Shown here piece by piece: positions 32,338-45,150 of a stretch of DNA of 64,000 nucleotides. A program made the position numbers and the translations under genes. The notes under the pieces were generated by a model. The model saw only the letters and a program-made list of their open reading frames with translations. It ran no database searches and was not told the origin of the DNA. Each line of letters opens with the position of its first letter. Position 1 is the first letter of the stretch. Source of the DNA: Opisthocomus hoazin (taxonomy: Eukaryota > Chordata > Aves > Opisthocomiformes > Opisthocomidae); the NCBI RefSeq assembly GCF_030867145.1, contig NC_134422.1, forward strand, positions 13,712,531 to 13,776,530, in the 5' to 3' direction.

Positions 32338-32460
32338 TGGCTCTCAAAATGCTTCACAGATATCGGTTAAGACTGGGAGCCCTGCTGCAAGTCGGGGAGG
32401 TTTTATTGATCCCATTTTACAGATGGGGGACTGGATCAGAGACCTAGAAAGATTCCAGTC
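32338..32460. repeat. MIR-like ancient SINE
   Basis: TGGCTCTCAAAATGCTTCAC, then ATTGATCCCATTTTACAGAT and GGGGGACTGGATCAGAGACC follow the MIR 3' half in the right order. It is the clearest MIR candidate in the window. Confidence 0.6.
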
Positions 32461-33418
32461 AAATCCAGAACCTAAGCCATTATCTCTCAGATCCTAAATC
32501 CTCTGTTTAGGGTGCTCTTCACCACCTCCTCTAACAAAATTCTCTCTTGACTTCACTGGCTGCTCCGGGAGCTGTTTTGGGCGCTGACAGGCCATGTATG
32601 CTTTGGGACTTTGAGATGCTGCTGTTGCATGTTGCCAAAAATGATGTGCCTTTAGTGCCGTACCATTGAGAAGGATGGTTTCTGGTTTAAACAAGTCTCT
32701 GGCTGTTGTTTGGTTTGTACTGGGGTAGAACCGAAGAGCTCCGTTATGGATGAGGGTGCATTAAGCCAGGCATTGTACAGTTAGACAGCAGAGCACGCAC
32801 AGAGCTGATGAGCCAAATACAGAAAGCCTAGATATCTGCTGTAACTTCTTTGACAGCCTCCCTCACAAAAGAGAGAGGGTCTCTCATCCCTAAGACTCTC
32901 TTTGAAGGACGTATTTCTGAAAGCAAAATAAGTGGTTCTTGTTATGACTGTAACCCAGAAGACTCCTGATCCTAGCCTGTTTTTGAGAGTCTCCCCACTT
33001 CGTTTCGTTGCCCAGACAGGAGATGGGCTGTGTTTTGAGATCTAGTTCCCATCCTTAGGCATTGCTTGTGTTGATCTCCTTTAAGGCTAGAGAACCCCAG
33101 CTGCAGTCTCAGAATTAGGGCTCGCTGCCCTGTCTGTAGAGCACTGCACAAGACAACAACGGTAGCCCCAAAGCATTTACAAAGTTTTAAGCTTCATCTG
33201 TGTAAGAAAAGCCTGCTGCAGACTAGGTGATGTTGTACAGCTCCCAGTAGTCATGGAGGTAAGGGAAAGGAGCAGAGATTGGATGCTTTTGTGGCTTTTC
33301 TGGGTTTAATATCCATTTGGTGCTTGCCGAGTCTGATCTAGTCTTACGAGGTGTTATGGAAATTCAGATTTCTTAATATTTAGGTTTGTAGGAGAACAAG
33401 TTTCACTTTAGATACACT

Positions 33419-33449
33419 CCCCCCCCCCCCCCCCCCAAAAAAAAAAAAA
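33419..33449. repeat. C18 followed by A13 homopolymer pair
   Basis: A run of about 18 C passes directly into 13 A. Lengths may be affected by sequencing error. Confidence 0.9.
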
Positions 33450-36313
33450 TCCCCAAACAGCCTGGTGCTGCAGTTGCAAGAAGCATAGTTCGTTGCTGGC
33501 AGGCAAGACGTGGTATCACAGCTTGTTTCCTTTCCAGTGTTTCAGAGGACAGTTCTTGTAGAGAAGAGAGAGCAAGTGTAGCTCCAGGGCCTCCATGGCT
33601 GGGCATCAGCCAATTACTGTCATATCAGATTAGCTCTATGGCACATTAGCACTCGTTTATGTTAATACAAATGCAGCATGACTGTTCCGTAGTATTGATG
33701 GAATTATTGTGTTTACAGCCCTATAATATGACTAATTGAAAAGGAGGTTCTGATTACAAAACCATAGACTTCCAAGGTGATTCCTTCTGTGGCATCTGTA
33801 TAGGCCAGTTTTGAACCATGAAGAAGAAATGAACTACTGACACAATCCAGTTTTTACTTACCATTGATGCAGTTACCCTTTTGGCAAACTCTAGGGAAAA
33901 AAATCCTGTGTGACAAAAGAAACACGAAGAACTTACGGTTTTTTTTCCACCTTGCCAGTAACCTGTGCTGCTGTAGCTACTTCTTGGCCTCCAAGGAAAA
34001 CTCTTACCTGCAGGAATCTGGCCCTTGAGACCAGTGTTAAGATTTCCTCAGCTGCCACTGCAGCATGTGAGCATATTCTCCTTGTCCAGAGCAGCTTGGC
34101 AGCAGCAGTCGTGGGCGTTTGCCAGATGAGGCGGCATCATGTGCAGCACTGTAGCCAGGACTGTACAGCTGTCCACAGCTCGGTGACTTTCCCGCTCACA
34201 TGTCACCTGCTGACATTCAAAGGATGTGCCCGTTTGTCTCTGGGAATAAACCAGGCACCTCTGGCCAGAGTCTCCGCAAGTTTTGCAGTCGCTGCTTCAT
34301 AATTAGCTCAGCCTCAGCTTTTCCAGCTGCTTTGCAGTTCGCAGCAGCCCTGACAGCTGGTTCCTGGCAGCCATTATCACCTTCCAGCACAGGAACAGGT
34401 TTAGCTCTGAGTCTTCAGAGGACAGACAGGGCTGGCAGCATCAGTGATGATAAGAAAAATAATGAAGGAGCAGAAGACAGGTGCATGGGCACAGGAAGGG
34501 AAGGTAGACTGAGAACATACACCATGAGAAGGGGAAAATGGAGCAACAGCCAGGAGGCAGTGCAAACTCCTAGTCTTTGTGGGAGGTGCAGAAGAGGTAG
34601 GGTGTGGAAGGAGGCAGGCAGATCCGTGGTTTGTAGGAACAGGGTGAGGGATCTCCTCTGCTGCCAGGGATGGGTTGTGTTACTGCTGCCAGCCCACTGT
34701 CCAGGCTTCAGAGCTGTTCAGCCAGCCCTGAGCTGCTGCAGAGTACCACGCAGCATTTGTTATTTTCAAAACACCCTGCTGTAGGTTACAGCAGCAAAGG
34801 ATGAGCAGCTCCAGGAACTGGGGTCGGTAGCCTTGTCCACAGTGCCATCCCTGCTCAGGGAGGGCCCTGGAAAAGCCTGCATCACCACAGCAGACATCAG
34901 CATCAGGAGCAGCGATTTGCTGCTCAAGGACAGCAAGGACACTGGAAAGTCTGTGATTTCAGGAATTAGTTATGGAAAGCTGGGACCCTCAGGCTGAGGT
35001 AATAAGAATAGCTGGAGAATTAGGCAATTCCCATATTCATGAGATGACAGACTGCAGTCCCTTTGCCAAGGCTGTATTAAATACACTGAGGGGCAGAGGA
35101 GTTTTTCTGCGTTTGCTAACAGCTGCTTCAAGGTGAAGCACAAGGGGAAAAATAAAAAAATTTTAAAAATCTCCACTGTCTGCTGATACTCATTTTACTA
35201 TGGAACAACTCCGGGCCTGGAATGACTCTGGGCTCTCTGCAGACTTTTTGGAACCTGGGTTTGAGACAGTCCCCTCACCTTCTAGAAATAACCTCATCGG
35301 GAATTAAACAGTACCTGTCCGAAAGGCTTCTTTCCAGGAAGGAACTAAAGCTTTTGAAATCCTTCTCCATCTCCTGTACTAGACAGGAAGTCAAGGAGCA
35401 GCAATAAATTTTTTTTTTCTGATAAGGAAAAAACATGGCTTTGTTTTTTTTAGTTAGAGAGAATGTCTACGCCCTTGCCTTCTCTACTGCTGAAATGCTT
35501 GAAGATACGTGTAAGCAAAAATCCATTTTTCCTTTGGGATATGAAGCTCAGCAGATGCTAGTGGGAGTTTACAGGCTTGGTTCTTTGTCAGTGCTTGCAG
35601 AAGCAGCCAAGCACTGCAGTAGCTGTGGATGCAGTGCTAGAGATGCTCCAGCCAGCCACTGTGCAGCCCATCTTGTGGCTTCCCCGGCATCTGGGAGCAG
35701 TGCTGGCACTGTCCTGTCAAAACTTATTTGTTTGCAACACAGCAATGTGACTGTTTCTGCAGGCACGTTTAGGAAGCCAGTTAGTGACTGAAAGATGACA
35801 GTGGCTTTGACCACAAGTGAGTGATTCACAAGACTCGGAGTACACACAGCTGAACTTTGCATGCAAAGTTCTTCCCCCGAGGAGGAAGGGAATTAAAGAC
35901 CCTCAGACACTGAGGAGAGACAGCTTCATTCAGACCTAGCACAGAAGTGATATGCATTCGTTCCTAGTGTCACAGCCAGTCAGAGCTGCTGTGACAGATG
36001 TATCTGCTGGCTTCGTAGCTTGTCTCAAGGACAACTCGCCTGCCATTCCCTTTAATCAAGTCCTTGCTCGTCTTAAGGATCTTTGCATCTCAGGCTTCTA
36101 GCTCTGCAGAGAGGTCTAGAGGCAAAGCGGTGGTTCAGAGTTTGACTGGAGTAGAGTTAGCACCAGCTGTGGCTGGTACTGGATTGAAGCTGAGCTCTCT
36201 GGACTAGCAGCACATCAGTGCCTGGGGATATCGATCAGCTCTGTGCTGAAATACTCCTGTCACTCGTGGTGGTGTGGCTGATCCTTCCAGCCTGCTGGAG
36301 TAGACAGAAGCAA

Positions 36314-36356
36314 CCCCTTTCAAGAGGAGGTCCCTCTTGAAAGACCCCTTTCAAGA
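36314..36356. repeat. 11-bp hairpin plus 12-bp direct repeat
   Basis: CTTTCAAGAGG (36317-36327) and CCTCTTGAAAG (36333-36343) pair perfectly around a 5-nt loop. CCCCTTTCAAGA occurs at 36314-36325 and again at 36345-36356. Confidence 0.85.
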
Positions 36357-37038
36357 ACCAGGGAGGTAACTGCTTCTCATAAAGGATCAATACAGTTTCA
36401 CTGCTAATCTGTGCTGTGGTAGTTTAATCTGGAAAAACCTCAGGCCTGAACGGAACTGAGACCTCTCAATTACAAGAAGATCTGAGAGCACTCCCTTAGG
36501 AGTCTTGGTTTGCGGTACTTAACTGTTTTGCACTGATGTGCCCCATTTTTTACCACAGCTGTTGCAACAGCTCTGTTCTCTGTGGACAATCAGGGTTCTG
36601 GTTTCTGCAACACAAGATAACCTGTCTGTGAGCCCCAGGCCAGCAGTCCTCTTCCTGGTTTAAGGGCTAGACATGGTTTTGGAAATTGGTGCTTGTGCTC
36701 ACAGAAGCCATACCTGCAGTGGGGAGACCTCACAAGTCGTTAGTTCAGCTTCTCTGAAAGCTCAGTAGCATTGAGAACAAACATCAGCCAAAGTCACAGG
36801 AGAAAAAAGAAAGAAAAAGAAAATCTATTTTTGAAAGAGGAAGGAGTAGGCCGTGGAAGCCTTCCTTACTGATAAGCAGCCCCTGAGCTGATCAGCTTTC
36901 TAAGATTAAGGTGTGTAGCTTGCTTGTTTGATCTGCTACTTCAGTTTCAGGACACCTTCCAGCATCTATGGGAAGAGCTGACATCCCATTCCTGGCTCTG
37001 AGAACCAGGTCTGCTAATGCAGAAGTGCCTCCACAGCC

Positions 37039-37171
37039 AGAATCACAGAATCGCAGAATGGTAGGGGTTGGAAGGGACCTCTGTGGGTCATCTTGTCCAA
37101 CCCCCGTGCCGAAGCAGGGTCACCTACAGCAGGCTGCACAGGACCTTGTCCAGGCGGGTCTTGAATATAGC
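37039..37171 (-). mobile_element. CR1 LINE 3'-end fragment, minus strand
   Basis: On plus it begins AGAATCACAGAATCGCAGAA, then GGGGTTGGAAGGGACCTCTG, the reverse complement of the CR1 terminus. It continues to GTCTTGAATAT. It belongs to the same subfamily as the copy at 47.7-49.1 kb, sharing the segment GCAGGGTCACCTACAGCAGG. Confidence 0.94.
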
Positions 37172-40100
37172 CAGTCGTGTCTTTCAGGGAGGATCTTCTG
37201 CCCTTTATTCCAAGTTCTATCCTATCTGGTTGCCATATAGCCGCATCCCCAGGGGACACAGGCATTGTGCTTCTACACAGCGCTGCGTTATTTCTGGTCA
37301 CGTGCAAACAGTAGAGCAGTAACTCTGCGACACTTTTTATTCTGGCTCACAGCACACTCCTCAGGCTTTTCTTCATTACAGCAGTAGCATGAAGTAAATC
37401 CATAAAACAGAGCTCGCCCACCCCAGAAGCAACTGCAGGCACTGGCGTAGCCCACAGCCGCATCAGTCATCCCCTCCATGCTTACGACAGTGCAGTATGC
37501 ATTAGTGCATAGCTTGGATTTTTTTGTACAGGATAGCTTTGGACCTCCATGGGAAGAAGCTCCCTACTCCCTCTGGCCTGTCCAGAGGGATGACAGTCAG
37601 CAACTTTATTTCCTCATTGCATGAAGAGCCGTGCTTTTACCTGTATCTGACTTCATATAAAGACTGCGTCACAGCAGTGGCCTCTCTCCTTTAATGGCTG
37701 TTTCTAGCCCCTGAGCCCTGTGAACCAAACTTTGGCATCCACATCCCCCATCCCACTGGCTGTCAGCAGCCAGCGTCACCATCAGCTGCCTCTCTGGGTG
37801 CCTGTGCGGTGGCTGCGCTCCCACCTCGCGCCGCGGTGCTGGGAAGTTGGACATGGTGCTGTGCACGCTGATGAGGGATGTGCTTTCTGTGCATCACACG
37901 TTCTCCTTCCGCTGAGTGGGAATTAGCCGCTGGACTGAGCTGAGACAGAGCCGTGTGGGGCAGTGGGGGCTCAGAGAGGGGCAGGGCACCAAGGCATGGG
38001 CAGCGCAGGAGGAGTTCGTAGGAAGGCACAGGAAGATGGGTTGAGAGCCTTGCCAGGCAACGGGTAGCAGAGGCTGCGCTGTGGTGGGGAAAGGAATTTC
38101 TGTGGCAAGGAAGATGGGGTGTAGCAGGGGTGGCTGTGCTGAGGAGTGGGGAGGACAGAGGAGCTCCGAGGGGGCAGGTTAAGGGAGTGGAGGAGGGAAG
38201 AGGCAGGACAGGGGTGTTAGCCAGGGCTGATGAATGGCAGTTGTGTATTGGCTTGGGGAGGCCTTGTGATGGGAGAAGGAGCCCCAAGTACAAATGCCTG
38301 GAGCTTTTGAGATTCAGCCCCATCAAGCACCAAAGCAGCAGGCGAGCAGCATGACTCCAGGTGAGGAAGAGCAAGAAGCAGAATGCCTGGCTCCTGAATA
38401 GGTTCCCCTCCTACCCTGCCCTGTCCTCTCCATTTTGCCATTACTGCTGCTGTTTGAAACACATAGCATCTGGAAAAAGCAATGCCCTTGTACAGTGCCT
38501 TTGTCTTTGTGAGGGTTCTGCCGGCGTTGAATTTGGCCCATGGATTTTAATTACTCTCCACTGTGATAGTAATGAGAGCCAGTGGAATTGTACTGATTTT
38601 ATTTCCTTTTAATTTGTTATGATGCTCTGGATGCAGATTAACTTTTCCCAGCTCAATACATATTATTGATTCATCCTGCCTCGTGATGTGGTAAATGGCT
38701 CGAAGAGGTGGCTGATTTCACTGTAGCTTGCCTTGGTAGCTCTGTATCCTATGCAGGGACACTCCGGCAGCAGCCAAAATCAGGTTGTTTACATCCACGT
38801 AAGTGAGGAGAAACTTGAGCCTATGGTACTGCTTCTTTATATGCAATAGTCCAGGTCTCCCAGCTTCCTTTCTGTTCAATGTACTGAGTGCGAGGACAGG
38901 CTTGTGGTCATTTGATGGAGATGAACCCGCTTCTAGGCCCAGCACACACGTGTGGTCCTCACTGAGGGGAATTGTCCTGCAAGGAGGGAGGAGAGCTGTA
39001 GTCAGAGGTGTCTTCCAGCAGCACTCCGGCAAGCACGTGCCTTTCGCAAGGCAGTGGCCACCCTCTTGTCTCTGTCACCATGTGCCGAGCTTGGATGATG
39101 GGCACGTGGTAGACTGCACCACTGCCCAGTCGTCCATGGGGTCGTGGAGCAGCAGGGAGACTCTTAGCCTCAGGGCCTCCCTCCCAGCTAGGGAACCTGG
39201 CAGAAAAGCTTGTGGTGTGAGACTACACCCTACTGAGGGATCCTCCCCCACTTTCTTTAGAGAAGGACCCAGCACTCCTTGATGCAGAATATTTAATGTC
39301 TTTTTTCCTCTGCTTCTACATCACTGAAGCTGCAATGGGGATGGGGGACAGAGCCTGAGTTCTCTCCATACAAAGCCCTACCAGAGGTTGATGTAAGGAG
39401 GCTGAGACAATGTCGTGCTGGTTCTAACAGGGCTGAGGAGTTTGCTCCGCAGGCTCAGAGACAGCCCAGTGGAGCCAGGCTGGGTGTGTGTCAGTGTGTT
39501 GGTACAACTGCAAGGCCAGCCCACATGCTGGAACCACATGCTGGCTCTGCACCACACAGCCTGCTGCTCCTGGCTGTGGGTGGCTTGCTGGGCCTGGCTG
39601 CAAACCTGGCGCTCCACCTAATCACATCAGCTCACGGGCTGGTGCAGTGCTCAGAAGCGTGGGGGTGTTTTCTGTCCCTGATGGTGTTCCTATCCTACGT
39701 CATCTTTGGCAACAAGCCAAAGGAGAAAGGGAGGGAAAAGGCAGAAGTTGGACTCAGCAGCCGTGCATCCCTCTGCTTGCCAGCCCCTTGGCATGGACTA
39801 CAGTGGGAAGCCCCATGTGCCAGCGACCCATGTTAGAAACCTGCCTTGTCCTCAGCCATGCTCATAACCTCCAAGCTCAGAACACTGCTCTGTGGTCTCT
39901 GATACTCTAGCCCCGCGTGTTGTTACAGCGTGAGACCGCTGTGTCCCTCAGCAAGTCCAGAGGGACACTGACTGCACTGCAGGAGCGATGCACGTGTCGC
40001 ATCCTCAGAGGCCATCAGGTACCCAGGTGCAGTCTTTGCACTGAGAGGAGTAGCCCTGCAGCTCAGTGATTGTTGTCTGCTTGCTGATGATGGTTATTGG

Positions 40101-41951
40101 TGCCTTGGAGGCATTGCCTGGAGCAGAAACTGAACTCAGGCCAGAGTAGCTTTGCCTCAACACAGAGTCTGAGCTTGAGGTATAGAATGTTGCTTGTTCC
40201 TCTTGCAGAAAAAATCCATCAGCTCTGCGGACAATTCTAATGCACAGGAACATGTCTACTGACCATGCAGCACTGGGCAAGCCAAGATAAAGCAGATAAG
40301 AGGTAAATACCAGTTTGTCTTGTCACACAGCTGACTTGAGGACTTGGAAGCCTATATCCAATTAAAGCAGCCAGGCAATTAACATAAAACAGTTGAGCCT
40401 GGTCTTCATCTAGTGCATGTTAACAAGGCTGCTGCAGCTGCAAGGAAGCCTCAGATTCATCTGAGTGGTTTTGCCCCTGCCCCCCTTATCTCCACCTTGC
40501 AGAATTTTTGTTTCCAGACCTTGCTGTGTGTGACTTGTCCATAGCATCATGGTGGCAGCAATCTTCTGTCCGTTCCTTCACCTCCAAAGCTACCCTGTGC
40601 ACCTGCCTGCCAGCATCCTGCTCATGCTGGCCCCTGAACAATGGGGAACTGCTGTCAGCAGCTTCCTGAGAGATACTGGGGGGGCAACAGGTTGGGAAAA
40701 TGCTTTTTGAAATATTAGAAAGTAGCACTAAATTGGGGCATAGTGAAAAATCAGACACTGGGGATTAGATCCCAAACGTCGTCATCCTGGGGAGCTTGGG
40801 GCAGAATCCTGCAGACCCTCAGCCACGGACACCCATCATGCTTTAGCCCAGTAGTGTCACAGTGTCCTTGTACCTGGCAGCATTTCCCCAGGATGCCTGG
40901 CATTCATTTAGGAGGAGCAAAAGCTTTGGGGACCTAGTGATTCACCAGAGAAGGCGCTTATGCTGCCGTAGGCAAAGCAGTACAAATACACGCTTTTGGC
41001 TTAGATCCACCATATCCTTAGAGAAACTAAAAACACATTTAATTTTTTTTTTTTCTTTCTTCCTGCTTAGCCTAAGCCAAGTTTAACACTTAGCTGGGCT
41101 CGCCCATCTGCGGCACTGAGCATGCCTTCAGCACACCACCACTGCGGGCAGAACTGGGAGAACCAGGACCAGCGCCCTGCTGTTCCCTCACTGTTGTACC
41201 CTGGGGAAACAAAGTGTCTCTTCAAGAGACTTACAGACTGTTTTGGGATCCCAGCGCAGCCACATCAGTGTCCCCAAAGTCCTAGCCCCCTCAATTACAT
41301 CCATTTTATGTCTTTTAGGTTAAAAACAGCCAAACAAACAAACTTAATAGAAGCATCTAAATTGTGCTAAAGTTCGTCTTCCTTTCTGCCTGGAATAAGA
41401 ACTAGGCTGCTTTGTGCTCTTCTCTACCTTTTTTTCACTGTTTAGACTGGGAAAGTGGAGACCAGGTGAATGTTTGAACAGGCTCCACCCTTCCACAAAA
41501 TGGATTGCATTGAAATGGACTTTTAATATCTTCCTGAAAAAATGGGATTGTATTGGAACTGGTAAAACTCTTGCCTCCCTACTTCTCTTACAGTTCCTAC
41601 CTGACAGAATCACTTGGAAAGAAGCAGCATCTCCTCCAGGATTTCTTTGTGGTTTTGTGGGTTTTTTTGTGGTGTGGTGTTTTGTTTTTTAATGATTAAA
41701 TCCTTTACTCTCACCTCCGAACTGGAATTCCCTGAAGCACTCTTCTACAAGCATATCTCAGGGATGATGCCTTGCTTAGAGAAAATGCTGTAAACACCAA
41801 CTGGTCTCCTGAAAGAACAAAGCAAAGGAAGCCACATAGCAACTGCCATTGACTGGCAAGTCAGAGGGGCACCGTGCCTCCTAAACCAGCTCCCAGAGCA
41901 ACTGTACATCAGCACTAGTCAGCTGCCCTTTCCAGAAGATAACAGATGACT

Positions 41952-42000
41952 GTTTAAAAAAAAGAAAAGGAGAGAGAAAGAAGGAAAAGGAGAAGAAAAC
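41952..42000. repeat. Purine-rich (A/G) tract
   Basis: Almost 50 nt of A and G only. Similar shorter tracts occur at about 36801-36830 and 58381-58430. Confidence 0.8.
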
Positions 42001-42349
42001 AATGGTGAAAGGCCAAAAGCAGCTGCAAAGACACAACCACACACACAGTTACCCTGGTGGTGTATGCTTCATGGACCAATCCTTTGATACCATAGTCCTG
42101 TCCTTGCCTACCTACCTGCATTTCCTTACAGCTTGTGAGGGAAAGGCATCCGTGTCCTTCAAGGTAGCTAGAGCCATGCCAGCTTGTGCTCAGAGAGTGG
42201 CTTGGAGCTGTTACACTTGAACACAGGTCCCAGAGTTCAGTTAGTTCCAGATAATTACACTTCAGTTTTAGGAAGCTGTACCCGACTTTCCTTGGTGCTC
42301 AAAAACTCCAAGGAGAGGAAGGGTCTAGTTCTTGCAGATGCTGCAAGGT

Positions 42350-42420
42350 AGTTTTGTTATCTCCTTTTACAGATACCAGAGCTGAACTGAGGAATTGGAG
42401 TGTCTTGTCTGGGAGGACCC
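42350..42420. repeat. Possible MIR-like fragment
   Basis: TTATCTCCTTTTACAGATAC, then GAGCTGAACTGAGGAATTGG, resembles the MIR phrase around CATTTTACAGATGAGGAAACTGAGG with several changes. Confidence 0.35.
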
Positions 42421-45062
42421 CAGGAGATCAGGGACCAGCTATCAGCTCTCACATGTTGCCAGGTTACAACCTGTTCCCAGCATTTTCCACTCTGCAGCTG
42501 TGAAAGTTACAATATTTGCTTCATTCACACGCTTCAGGGTGAGAAGTCACAATGTCAGTTTGTGTCTCCTCCAAATGATCTTAACCTGTGTCCACAAAAA
42601 GCTCAGGAGCGTGAATCGATGTCCGGTGACCTCCTGCAGAGAGGCTATTAACAGACAGCAAGAGGACAAAGTGCTGCCTCCATTTCAAGGCAAGAGGAGT
42701 TGGCTTTATTTTTCAAAACACTCTCACGAGTGATTGATTGAGCAGTATTTTTAGAGAGGAGAGGAAACTGGCAGTCTCCTGGGGCTAGGTCAAATGTCCC
42801 ACGATGTCAATGGCCTACCAAAATACTTCAGACACTGAGGCCTGGCCAAAATCATCTGCTCTGGCTGAAGCAGGAATAGCAGCTGGAAATAAAATCTGCT
42901 TCGAGGCAGTGAGCAAGGCATCAGGGTCTCTCCCACTTCACGAGGACCTTGAGTCAAGGGCTGTCTTGTCCAACTGTTGTAATGCGATCCAGAGCTGCTG
43001 TACCATCGGGGCATCACAAATTGCGAGGTGCCCGGTGGGAGACAAAGGAAGGCAACGCAAACCAGAGCCGGAGCAGAGCACAGTTCCCAGCACAGGACGT
43101 GGCGCTGGCCTGTGGGGCCGGTTCCCATCATCACCAGTTGGAAAGAGAGAAAGAGACGGACTTCAGGGAGGGTCTTCAGCTGTGGCTACTGGAGAATTTC
43201 GTGATTGCATTAGGAGACCCTGTACCAGCTGCTGGGAGGCACGATGGTGTTCATTGCATTTATCTGTTTTTCCTCTTTATTTATTAACTACGATTCCTCT
43301 GACCTCTGCAGAAGGAGGACATACAGGAAGAGGAGTGTGTGCTTTTCTTTTTCTCATCAGCATCTAATTACACTGCCTGATTTTGCTGCTGCTTCTACAC
43401 ATTTATCAAATATTTTACTATTGACTTTAGTAGAGTTGAAAAAGGGCCCGCATTTCATCAAGTGGGACCAGATTAAGTTAGTGGGATTCTGTTCCAGGGC
43501 TTCTGACATGCTTCCAAAATCCATCCCTGACACTGCCCAGGCTGTGGGTAATTAGATTCTGCCATTTTTCTGACAAAAGCCCCGAGCAGCAGCAGATATT
43601 GCACCGTGAGATCTGCATACTCAGGTGCTAGTGCCTACTCTACTTCTTTGCATGTCTGGCTGATTTATTTTCATACATAATGATCAGAAAAGCAAACCAG
43701 CATCCTTAGACATCCCTAGCTTATGGTAAATATCGAAATTTAAACTTGATTTCGGTGAGAATCGTGACAAACAGAGCCATTACATTCTGCAGAAGTTTAT
43801 GGCTGAGGCAGAATACTTCATGCCCTGTCAGAAATCGGTGATGTTAGCTGAGTGATTTCCTTTTGAGAGACCACAGCGATTTTCGCAGGTGGCAGCTAGA
43901 TGATCTCAGCAACACGAATCAGGGCCTCCCACTTCACATGGAGAAAACCCTTTAATCTTTAACTAGCCAATCTTTGACTTCATTTTATTTAAAGATTTTA
44001 GGCACTGTGCAGTGCTGAAGCGGATCTTGCTGAGCTCCTGTTACCTCAGCAGCAGCTGATATGTAATGAATTATTCAAGACTAGCCAGTTCCTTCATTAA
44101 TTTTAATAAATCAAGTTTTCCACCATGTTCTGGGCAGTGCTGCCAGCTGGGATATGATGAGGTAAGCCCATTATTTCCTGGAGCTTTTTTCATTTGGTCC
44201 AGGTTTACGTACCTGAGGGCCTTTATAGTTAACAAGAGATTAGTAGCAGACAGTGCTAATTTGGAGTAGATCTGCGGTGGGCAGAAGAGGTAACAGAACT
44301 CCCCTGTCTCTCAGGAGGTCACAAAGCCCTGTCTTTACACAGGGAAGATAGCTTTGCATGTACAGAAATGGACTCAGCTGCTACATGCTGACCTGCAGGC
44401 AGAATGGAGACCTTCAGACAGATGGCCTGGACACCACAGCAGCTGAGAGAGGCACTTTCCATCTTTCACACAGACTCGCTCCATGAAATTGTTGCTGGGT
44501 CTCTAATGTTTCTCCAGAGCAGGCAGATTGTGGTGTTTGTGAACCAATCCCATTTTGTAAGCATCTGCCTGGATCGATTTTATATGTAACAGGCACACAT
44601 TGCCAGGCACAACTGTTAATACATGTGCAAGCAGCATCTCTCAGTACACTGCATACATCCTGTCCAGGCTGCAGGTAAACTTCTTCACAGCACAATAGCT
44701 GCTACTGCAAACGCAGAGTTGATCTGGTGACTACTTGTAACCTTTCTTCTCCTGAGTTTCTGCTCAAACTCGACAGCACAAAATACTTTCTGACACTGAA
44801 GCACTGTTAGCAGTTTCTATACGACTCTTGAGTAGGCAGGAGCCTACTTCTCTCTGCTCATTTGCGATCAGCCTCAATTTCTCATTTTGTTCTTTGCGTC
44901 CGCTCTCCTGGCCAAATAAGAAGCAATCCCATAATGGAATCAAAGGCAAAAAGATGCTGTATGTCCCCTATAGAATGTATTTTTACCATATTGAGCTGTT
45001 GCATAAAGAAGTCAGATTGACCTATTTCCTTCTTTCTCTCCTCCTCTGTAAACTGCACGTTC

Positions 45063-45150
45063 ATAGAATCATCGAATCAGAATGCTTTGGGTTGGAAGGG
45101 ACCTTTAGAGGTCATCTAGCCCAACCACCGGCAGCGAGCAGGGAATTTCT
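45063..45150 (-). mobile_element. CR1 LINE 3'-end fragment, minus strand
   Basis: TAGAATCATCGAATCAGAAT, then TTTGGGTTGGAAGGGACC and TTTAGAGGTCATCTAGCCCA, is the reverse complement of a CR1 end. It is strongly truncated. Confidence 0.93.

Larger units (their letters stand above)
31961..37038. other. Intergenic or first-intron sequence, no exon seen
   Basis: No convincing coding exon on either strand. Contents: MIR-like fragment (32.34-32.46 kb), C18A13 tract (33.42-33.45 kb), chance ORFs of 130-194 codons at 33.9-34.8 kb, and a hairpin at 36.32-36.34 kb. Confidence 0.55.
37172..45062. other. Intergenic or intronic sequence, no exon seen
   Basis: GC-moderate unique sequence with many chance ORFs. 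Minus-strand ORFs at 38718-39032 and 40005-40280 look mildly protein-like but match nothing I know. A MIR-like fragment is near 42.35 kb, a purine-rich tract is at 41952-42000, and conserved-looking AT-rich stretches lie at 38.53-38.70 and 43.73-43.85 kb. Confidence 0.55.

Noticed and set aside
33910-34784. 130- and 194-codon plus-strand ORFs
   Set aside because: Ser/Cys/Ala-rich with no domain; no acceptor/donor framing that links them to each other or to the 31 kb island.
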